This document shows, one piece after another, positions 6,536 to 11,837 of a DNA stretch of 11,837 nucleotides. How positions within the stretch are numbered: position 1 is the first letter of the stretch; every line of letters starts with the position of its first letter. Below the pieces are notes generated by a model. That model was given only the letters and a program-made list of their open reading frames with translations. It was not told the origin of the DNA and searched no databases. The translations under genes were made by a program, and so were the position numbers. The DNA is from Spirochaetaceae bacterium (GTDB lineage: Bacteria; Spirochaetota; Spirochaetia; B11-G9): NCBI GenBank assembly GCA_030633365.1, contig DAOVSY010000054.1:1-11837 (forward strand). Direction: 5' to 3'.

Positions 6536-8587
6536 ATGGGCGATCTTCTAGAGATTGTAGATGAAAAGTCAGACCAGACGGATGTCCAGCTTAGTGTACA
6601 GGATAGACCTGATTCAATTAATTTAAAACAGTTAATCAATATAATAAACTATATAAACTTTAAGGAAGGGACACTTACTTCTGTATTTCATCATAAAAAC
6701 TATAACCGTACACTTTCATTAAATATAAAACCAAAAGCTTGTATGGATAAGAAATTATCCTGTCTTTGGTCTGATCAGGATAACCTGCAGGAAGAAATAA
6801 AAAACTATAATCTTACAGATATTTTTATTGATGATGGTATAAATACAATCGTTATCAAACCTGAAAGTGTTAACCTTAGAGACACAGGTTTTACAGTTGA
6901 TCTTCCTGAGATCAATATACTTAAATCGCCAAGAAAAATTAGAAGACATCAGACACTAAAAATTCATGTTCAACTAATCCAGAATGGTGTTCTTTACCGG
7001 GGGAATTTAATAAATTTCACACCTGATTCTTTCAAGGTTGAGATCCAGACCAGAAACATTCATTCGGCAAATATGTTTAACCCTGATGCTCCGGTAACCA
7101 TTACACTTATAGACGATCAACAGATTAAGTTCTCTGGAGAGTGCACAATAGTTAGAACAAGTCAGATTAAGAAATCCTTCATATGTGTAGTAAAACCGAT
7201 AAATACTCAGATTCAAAGATTTAAGTCAAAAGAATACCGGACCTCACGACAGAAACTAGTCCCATCACCAAGTATTGTATTTATTCATCCACTTACAGGA
7301 AGTAGAGTTGATCTGCCAGTTTATGACTTATCAGCCACTGGATTTTCTGTAGAAGAAGATCCAAGTTCCAGTATTCTTCTGCCTGGAATGATCATTCCGG
7401 AACTGAAAATTGTCTTTTCAACGGGAATGAAAATAATATGTAAATCACAGGTTCTATTTAGGAAAGAAATAAAAGAGGAAAAACATAAGACAGCGATTTT
7501 GAATGGTTTTGTTATTCTGGATGTAGAACCATCAGATCATGTCCAGCTGCTTTCAATAGTATTTCAGGCTAAAAATAATAATATTCATTTTAGTAAGGAT
7601 CTTGATCTTGATGCCTTATGGCGCTTTCTTTTTGAGACAGGTTTCATATATCCAGCTAAATATGACTACCTGAAAGATCACAAGGAAGAAATAAAATCTA
7701 CATATAAAAAATTATATATAAATACACCGGATATCGCACGACATATCACATTTCAGGAAAAGGGTGAAATACTTGGCCATGTATCAATCCTTCGAACCTA
7801 TGAAAATACATGGCTGATGCACCATCATGCAGCCTCTAACACTTCAAACGAAGGGGCCGGATTATATGTTATGGATCAACTGGGTCACTATGCATATAAT
7901 GCGAATAAAATTGAATCAATTCATCTGAATTATCTTTTGGGTTATTACAGGCCTGAAAACAGGTTCCCATCACGTGTATTCGGCGGGGTAGTAGAGAGTG
8001 TAAATGATCAAAAGGGTTGTTCTATAGATAATTTTGCCTTCTTCAAGTTTCAGGTAAACCCGGAAAAAATATTTGATGATCTTGAATTACTTAGCCTGGA
8101 TGAGAGCACTTATACCGATTTACTTGATATGCAGGGGTATTATGAAAAAATTTCAGGTGGACTGATGCTTGATGCTATGGATATACTTCCTGATAATTCA
8201 GGGAGCACTAGTGTAATAAAGGCTTATGAAAAACTTCATTTTAAAAGGGATATAAAACTCTATTCTTTAAAAAGTAATGGGATTCTTTTAGCAGTTTTTA
8301 TTGCAGATGTTGCTAATACTGGTATGAATATGTCTGAACTTACAAATAGTATTAAAGTTATTATTATAGAACCGGATAGCCTAACTGTAGAGATATTGGA
8401 CACAAGTCTTAATGAAATAGTAAAAAAACACTATGATAACTTTGCTCATGTGCTATTGTTTCCGGACAGTTATGCCGATAAGAACTCTATGAAGTACGAT
8501 AAAAAATACAGCATGTGGATATATAATATAGATCATTCAGATGCTTACTTTAAATATCTTAACAAACTAATGCGATTTATTAAGTAA
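6536..8587 (+). CDS. Large PilZ-domain protein with C-terminal acyltransferase-like region (putative c-di-GMP effector)
   Basis: A 683-residue protein without signal peptide or transmembrane helix. Residues 1-130 resemble an YcgR/PilZN-type lead-in, low confidence. A first PilZ-like barrel (about 131-225) opens with RKIRR (R133, R137: the RxxxR motif), but its second motif is degraded to NFTPDS (160-165). A second PilZ domain (about 230-345) keeps an exact DLSATG (264-269, DxSxxG), whereas its arginines are only RTSR (R235, R238). The remaining half (about 355-683) includes ILGHVSILRTYENTWLMHHHAA (split here for reading: 412-420 and 421-433) and GAGLYVMDQLG, suggestive of a GNAT or FeeM-like N-acyltransferase fold; this is inference. 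Expected role: a cytosolic c-di-GMP-responsive effector. ATG 6536 has an adjacent GGGG SD. The gene stops 2 nt before the HD-GYP gene. Confidence 0.75.
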   Translation: MGDLLEIVDEKSDQTDVQLSVQDRPDSINLKQLINIINYINFKEGTLTSVFHHKNYNRTLSLNIKPKACMDKKLSCLWSDQDNLQEEIKNYNLTDIFIDDGINTIVIKPESVNLRDTGFTVDLPEINILKSPRKIRRHQTLKIHVQLIQNGVLYRGNLINFTPDSFKVEIQTRNIHSANMFNPDAPVTITLIDDQQIKFSGECTIVRTSQIKKSFICVVKPINTQIQRFKSKEYRTSRQKLVPSPSIVFIHPLTGSRVDLPVYDLSATGFSVEEDPSSSILLPGMIIPELKIVFSTGMKIICKSQVLFRKEIKEEKHKTAILNGFVILDVEPSDHVQLLSIVFQAKNNNIHFSKDLDLDALWRFLFETGFIYPAKYDYLKDHKEEIKSTYKKLYINTPDIARHITFQEKGEILGHVSILRTYENTWLMHHHAASNTSNEGAGLYVMDQLGHYAYNANKIESIHLNYLLGYYRPENRFPSRVFGGVVESVNDQKGCSIDNFAFFKFQVNPEKIFDDLELLSLDESTYTDLLDMQGYYEKISGGLMLDAMDILPDNSGSTSVIKAYEKLHFKRDIKLYSLKSNGILLAVFIADVANTGMNMSELTNSIKVIIIEPDSLTVEILDTSLNEIVKKHYDNFAHVLLFPDSYADKNSMKYDKKYSMWIYNIDHSDAYFKYLNKLMRFIK

Positions 8588-8589
8588 TA

Positions 8590-10551
8590 ATGTCAATTAT
8601 CTTAGAAGTAGAAGAAAAAAAAACTAAACAACCATATAACAGCAGAATAATTGAATCGTATATTAATTTTATTACTGTTCACTATCCTGATCTCGATATC
8701 TATGAAATGCTTAAAAAATCTAAAATGACAGCTTATGAAGTTGAAGATCATGGACACTGGTTTACTCAGGAGCAGGTTGATCTTTTTCATGAACAGCTTA
8801 TTGAGAAAACACATGATCCATTAATTTCCAGGAAAGCAGGACGCTTTATGGCAAAAGCGAAAGCCAGTGGCGAAATAAGATATTTTTTTCTTGGGATAAT
8901 TGGTCTTCTCAGTGCATATAAAATGGTAGGAAAAGCAGCCAAAAATATGACGAAATCTACAACTTTCGATGTAAAATCTCTTTCTGAAAATTCGGTTGAA
9001 ATTCTGGTCAAACAAAATACTGGATATTCTGAAAAAGAATATCAGTGTCAGAATAGAATGGGTATGTTTGAAGCTATAGCCGAAGCATTAAAAGCTGGGG
9101 AAATCGTTGTTGACCAACCAGAGTGTATCTTTAAGGGAGACGATTGCTGTAGATATGTCATTACATGGGGAAAATCATCAACAAAGATAATCCGTAAAGC
9201 CGGGAAAATATTAATACCTGTATTTTTATTACCCAGTATTGTTTCGGTATTACATTTTAGATTTGCACCGTCTGTTACAGTTGGTGCAATGGCTTCACTA
9301 ATTCTGGTACTTTTCTTTACTGTATATGTTCTTAATAAGGAAAAAAAAGAGCTGCAATCAGCTTTGGAAACTTCAAACAGATCCCCTGAGAAATGGATAG
9401 AACAGATAGATATCAATTATAACAATAATCTACTATCTTTTGAGATTGGGCAGGTTATTAGTATGCACACTAATATTGATGATGTACTTTCCAGTGTAGT
9501 ACAAATTTCTGAGAGGCGTCTTGACTATGACAGAGGTGCAATTTTTCTTGCTGATGATAAAAGAAAAGCTTTAACCTACAGAGCTGGTTTTGGCTATATA
9601 GATGAATATCTTAAGTTACTGAAAGAAGTTAATTTTAACCTGGATCACTCTAATTCCAGAGGGATTTTCATTAAATCATTCAATGAACAAAAACCATTTC
9701 TAATAAACAACATTGAAAAAGTAGAAAAGGATTTAACTCCCAGGAGTCTGAAATTTTCAAAATCTATAGGAAGTCATTCATTTATCTGCTGTCCAATAAC
9801 ATACGAGGGTGAATCCCTTGGGATAATTGTTGCTGATAATGTGAATTCCAGAAGAAATTTAACCCAGAGCGATCTTAGTCTTTTTATGGGGATCGCATCC
9901 TCTATAGGCAATAGTTTAAAGACAGCAGAACTTTTTGAAAGTAAAGAAAAACAGTTTAAATCTACTTTTGAGGTACTGGCATCCAGTATTGATGCAAGAG
10001 ATAATCTAACTGCCGGTCACTCAGAGAATGTAGCTAAATATTCCATGGATATATGTCAGGCCATGGGTCTGGATGCTGAATATTCTGAAGTTGTGCGCCT
10101 TGCTGCTCTGTTTCATGATTATGGTAAAATTGGTATTCCTGATTCCATTCTTAAAAAGGAAGGCCCTTTGACAGAAGCTGAATATACTGAAATTAAAAGT
10201 CATGCCAAAAAAACAAGGGAACTACTTGAAAAAATTTCCTTTGAAGGGAGCCATCAAAAAATACCTGAAATTGCAGGTGCTCATCATGAGCGAATGGATG
10301 GGAAAGGATATCCTGATGGTCTAAAAGGAATGGATATTCCTCTTGGAGCAAGGATAATTGCTGTAGCAGATTATTTTGAAGCTCTGACAGCAGAAAGACA
10401 CTATCGAAGCCCCATGACTATGTATGCAGCTGTTACACAACTACTAATTGCCAGTGGTGATCATCTGGATGATGAAATTGTGAGTATCTTTATTTCAACA
10501 CTTGAGATAGAACACAACCTTAACCTGGGAACTTCACCTCTCGCTGTCTAA
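8590..10551 (+). CDS. Membrane HD-GYP phosphodiesterase with V4R-like and GAF sensory domains
   Basis: A 653-residue predicted c-di-GMP phosphodiesterase. Order: N-terminal sensory domain (about 20-195) resembling V4R/HNOB-type folds, ending in ECIFKGDDCCRYVITW (C179, C186, C187); two hydrophobic helices (about 207-221 and 229-248); a short coiled linker; a GAF domain (about 282-445, YDRGAIFLADD and FICCPITYEGESLGIIVADN); and HD-GYP (about 458-640). The HD-GYP metal and signature residues are all present: H477, HDYGK with H509/D510/K513, H538, HH at 565-566, GYP at 573-575 and D594 in VADYFEALT. Catalysis (c-di-GMP to pGpG or GMP) is therefore expected. No SD is visible before ATG 8590, which lies 2 nt after the PilZ stop, so translation probably depends on re-initiation. 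The signal sensed by the V4R-like and GAF parts is unknown. Confidence 0.93.
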   Translation: MSIILEVEEKKTKQPYNSRIIESYINFITVHYPDLDIYEMLKKSKMTAYEVEDHGHWFTQEQVDLFHEQLIEKTHDPLISRKAGRFMAKAKASGEIRYFFLGIIGLLSAYKMVGKAAKNMTKSTTFDVKSLSENSVEILVKQNTGYSEKEYQCQNRMGMFEAIAEALKAGEIVVDQPECIFKGDDCCRYVITWGKSSTKIIRKAGKILIPVFLLPSIVSVLHFRFAPSVTVGAMASLILVLFFTVYVLNKEKKELQSALETSNRSPEKWIEQIDINYNNNLLSFEIGQVISMHTNIDDVLSSVVQISERRLDYDRGAIFLADDKRKALTYRAGFGYIDEYLKLLKEVNFNLDHSNSRGIFIKSFNEQKPFLINNIEKVEKDLTPRSLKFSKSIGSHSFICCPITYEGESLGIIVADNVNSRRNLTQSDLSLFMGIASSIGNSLKTAELFESKEKQFKSTFEVLASSIDARDNLTAGHSENVAKYSMDICQAMGLDAEYSEVVRLAALFHDYGKIGIPDSILKKEGPLTEAEYTEIKSHAKKTRELLEKISFEGSHQKIPEIAGAHHERMDGKGYPDGLKGMDIPLGARIIAVADYFEALTAERHYRSPMTMYAAVTQLLIASGDHLDDEIVSIFISTLEIEHNLNLGTSPLAV

Positions 10552-10559
10552 GCCTGGTC

Positions 10560-10574
10560 ATAGACTTCGTCTAT
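10560..10574 (+). terminator. Small hairpin after the HD-GYP gene, possible terminator
   Basis: ATAGAC, loop TTC, GTCTAT: a perfect 6-bp stem starting 9 nt after the HD-GYP stop and followed by TTCTT. The T-tract is weak. It could serve the plus-strand gene, but termination efficiency is uncertain. Confidence 0.4.
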
Positions 10575-10584
10575 TTCTTGGCAG

Positions 10585-10625
10585 TGAGTCGTACCGGAAG
10601 AGCGAAGCGATGAGGAACGATCTCA
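10585..10625. repeat. GC-richer imperfect palindrome, likely dispersed intergenic repeat
   Basis: The arms TGAGTCGTACC (10585-10595) and GGAACGATCTCA (10614-10625) pair over ten positions, with one mismatch and one bulge. The loop contains AGAGCGAAGCGA. Positions 10581-10627 are about 57% G+C against about one third around it. The GAGCGAAGCG core and the flanking symmetrical arms resemble the REP-like intergenic repeats common in many bacterial genomes. It sits between two convergent genes, so it may act as a two-way terminator or mRNA 3'-end hairpin. Whether copies exist elsewhere cannot be seen in this window. Confidence 0.55.
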
Positions 10626-10630
10626 GCATC

Positions 10631-11437
10631 CTAAGCCCCCTTTATCCCCCTGCAGGAAATAATTGGTGAATATGTAAATCTTCTGGGATTTGAAAGAAAG
10701 CTTTCGGCTTCATCAAGAAAACCTTCATAACCATTACTATATTCCGGAAAATTGTATCCGGAATTTTTCGCTCCTATTTCTATTTTTTTTATCCAGTTAA
10801 ACTCATCTACTTCTGTTAATTCTCCATATATTAAGTGATGGGCTTTCATATTAACATCTATATCTTTAAATCCCAGATCATACATGTGGGCATAGAGTTT
10901 CCGACCTACATAGGGATCAAAGTCCCCGTGTCCCTCGATTATTTCAGATATTTTTTTAATAGATCTCTCCAGTCTGTCAGAAAGCCCATAATGGCTAAGA
11001 CAATTATGGTCCAAATCAATAAGGCAGAGAATACCCCCGGGCTTTAAAAGTTTGGTGATCCGCTTAACAATTTCAAAACTGCGGGTTCTGTGATATTCAA
11101 GAAGGAACCTTACCCAAATAAAATCAAAAGTCCCTAAATCATCCAGAGGATCATTAACATCTCTGCATTGAAAATCTATACCTTCCTCCTGATAATGCTC
11201 TTTTGCATACTCAATCCGCTGGGGAGCTATATCAAAGGCAGTTACACTGCCATTTTTTCCAACTAACCTTTTAAGAAAAGAAGATGTAATTCCAGGTCCA
11301 CAACCTATATCAGCTACTCTCATTCCTTCTTCAAGTCCTGCCCATAAAGCCTGATGTTTAAGTCGTTTATAATCAGTTTTCATTTCAAGACGTTTTGATT
11401 CATCTTCATTTTCCATTAGGTAATTTTGAGTTCTCAA
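10631..11437 (-). CDS. Class I SAM-dependent methyltransferase
   Basis: Predicted cytosolic Rossmann-fold methyltransferase, 268 residues from the preferred start. Motif I is VADIGCGPGI (41-50, D43, G45, G47, G49). The acidic residue that binds the SAM ribose is D69 in AFDIAP. Post-motif I is CRDVND (91-96), and LKPGGILCLIDLDHN (131-145) is the strand-4/5 region. The substrate is unknown. Three starts are possible. ATG at 11482 has no SD, ATG at 11416 has no SD, and TTG at 11435-11437 has AAGGA 8 nt upstream and gives a terminus (RTQNYLMENEDES) like that of related enzymes; I prefer it. A candidate promoter -10 box lies between the ATG and the TTG, which also favours the TTG. The last residues (CRGIKGA) are encoded by a G-run tract resembling intergenic repeat sequence, so the natural C-terminus may have been altered. 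Confidence 0.86.
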   Translation of the reverse strand: MRTQNYLMENEDESKRLEMKTDYKRLKHQALWAGLEEGMRVADIGCGPGITSSFLKRLVGKNGSVTAFDIAPQRIEYAKEHYQEEGIDFQCRDVNDPLDDLGTFDFIWVRFLLEYHRTRSFEIVKRITKLLKPGGILCLIDLDHNCLSHYGLSDRLERSIKKISEIIEGHGDFDPYVGRKLYAHMYDLGFKDIDVNMKAHHLIYGELTEVDEFNWIKKIEIGAKNSGYNFPEYSNGYEGFLDEAESFLSNPRRFTYSPIISCRGIKGA

Positions 11438-11445
11438 TATAGTAT

Positions 11446-11450
11446 TCCTT
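11446..11450 (-). promoter_or_regulatory. Ribosome binding site that decides the methyltransferase start
   Basis: AAGGA on the minus strand, 8 nt before the TTG at 11437. Neither of the two possible ATG starts has a comparable site. Confidence 0.6.
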
Positions 11451-11472
11451 AAAATTTGAAGTTGCGATCTGC

Positions 11473-11502
11473 ATTGTAGCATGGTTAGATTTTATTTGTA
11501 TA
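11473..11502 (-). promoter_or_regulatory. Candidate sigma-70 promoter of the methyltransferase
   Basis: Minus-strand TATACA (11502-11497, four of six to the -35) and TACAAT (11478-11473, five of six to the -10) with an 18-nt spacer. Predicted transcription start is near 11466, which is downstream of the ATG at 11482 and upstream of the AAGGA/TTG pair. It is therefore consistent with the shorter protein. Confidence 0.45.
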
Positions 11503-11544
11503 CTTATTTTACTTTTTGTGTATATTTATTAGTACTTTTCAAAT

Positions 11545-11550
11545 AGGAGG
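11545..11550 (+). promoter_or_regulatory. Strong ribosome binding site of the stress-protein gene
   Basis: A perfect AGGAGG. It is 3 nt from the ATG at 11554 and 6 nt from the ATG at 11557; the second spacing is the usual one, so translation probably starts at 11557. Confidence 0.85.
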
Positions 11551-11556
11551 ACTATG

Positions 11557-11837
11557 ATGAATAGAAAACAAATAATGGTTCCTGTTGATGATTCCAGTTA
11601 TTCCTTCGATGCGGTTCAGTATTCTATAGATTATGCGAAGTGTATGGACTGTGAAATTTTGCTGCTGCACTGTCATAAACAATTTCCAAATGCCATTGGG
11701 GAACCGTTCCTGCAAAAAGCTATTGATAAAATACTTGAGAATGCAAATGATGTGCTGGAACCCTATAGAGAGATCTATAAGGAAAATAATGTTCCCTTTA
11801 AAGAGCTGCTTTTAGAGGAGCCCCCGGGAAAAGTAAT
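11557..11837 (+). CDS. Universal stress protein, UspA family (3' end cut by window)
   Basis: The 93 complete codons present start MNRKQIMVPVDDSSYSFDAV and continue with YSIDYAKCMDCEILLLHCHK. This is the first beta strand with the VPVDDS signature, the following helix, and the second strand of the UspA alpha/beta fold. Residues 12-13 (DD) stand where the adenine-nucleotide-binding Asp lies in ATP-binding members. The ATP-binding G-2x-G-9x-G(S/T) motif would fall beyond the right edge, so ATP binding cannot be judged. The family is cytosolic, usually about 140-160 residues, and linked to starvation, oxidative and other stress. The start could also be ATG 11554, one codon earlier. It is transcribed divergently from the methyltransferase. 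Nothing seen ties it to the c-di-GMP genes. Confidence 0.92.
   Translation, partial: MNRKQIMVPVDDSSYSFDAVQYSIDYAKCMDCEILLLHCHKQFPNAIGEPFLQKAIDKILENANDVLEPYREIYKENNVPFKELLLEEPPGKV

Larger units (their letters stand above)
11438..11556. other. Divergent intergenic region, methyltransferase / stress protein
   Basis: A 119-nt AT-rich spacer. Besides the minus-strand promoter candidate it must contain the plus-strand promoter of the stress-protein gene. TATATT at 11521-11526 could be its -10, but the best -35 (TTGTAT, 11496-11501) is 19 nt away, so the call is weak. No operator was recognised. Confidence 0.35.

Noticed and set aside
9048..9416. Minus-strand 122-codon open frame opposite the HD-GYP gene
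   Set aside because: Antisense to the V4R-like and transmembrane segment of a clear gene; no SD and no domain features.
10741..10764. ATTCCGGA / TCCGGAAT 8-bp inverted repeat with 8-nt spacer
   Set aside because: It is inside the methyltransferase coding sequence and each arm contains its own TCCGGA palindrome. Likely a by-product of codons for the YNFPEYSN segment; no regulatory context.
1..11837. Mobile elements, CRISPR, tRNA or rRNA genes, defence systems
   Set aside because: No transposase, integrase, restriction, nuclease-helicase or toxin-antitoxin pair, no regularly spaced repeat and no tRNA-like cloverleaf with CCA end was found when reading both strands by eye.

Overview
The window is AT-rich (by eye about one third G+C) and densely coded. 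Spacing is bacterial, with good Shine-Dalgarno (SD) sites. No rRNA, tRNA, CRISPR array, transposase or phage gene was seen. The taxon is not fixed by the sequence. The low GC, the large PilZ effector beside a multidomain HD-GYP sensor, and the long run of DUF-type housekeeping genes would fit a free-living spirochaete or a similar environmental Gram-negative, but that is inference.

Layout. Positions 1-6379 are a single minus-strand run of nine genes, transcribed from right to left: a DUF429 RNase-H-fold protein, an MFS transporter, a small alpha/beta hydrolase, a YkvA/DUF1232 membrane protein, a frameshifted DUF1697 gene, a tyrosine-phosphatase-like protein with a shortened P-loop, a Nudix hydrolase, an M48 zinc protease and a HAD phosphatase cut by the left edge. 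Gaps below the MFS gene are 5 to 27 nt, and two gene pairs overlap (14 and 7 nt). An operon or tightly coupled directon is therefore likely. The content is mostly metabolite repair, housecleaning and membrane quality control.

A 156-bp divergent spacer (6380-6535) separates this run from a plus-strand pair, 6536-10551, whose genes are 2 nt apart. The first gene encodes a 683-residue protein with two PilZ-like modules, one degenerate, and a large C-terminal part that may have an acyltransferase-type fold. The second encodes a 653-residue membrane protein ordered V4R-like sensory domain, two transmembrane helices, GAF, HD-GYP phosphodiesterase. Together they look like a c-di-GMP receiver and a c-di-GMP eraser made from one mRNA. 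This is the most interesting module in the window.

Positions 10552-10630 hold a GC-richer hairpin-forming spacer resembling a dispersed intergenic repeat. It lies between the convergent HD-GYP gene and a minus-strand SAM methyltransferase (start most likely TTG at 11437). A second divergent spacer (11438-11556) contains a plausible methyltransferase promoter. It is followed by a universal stress protein gene cut by the right edge.
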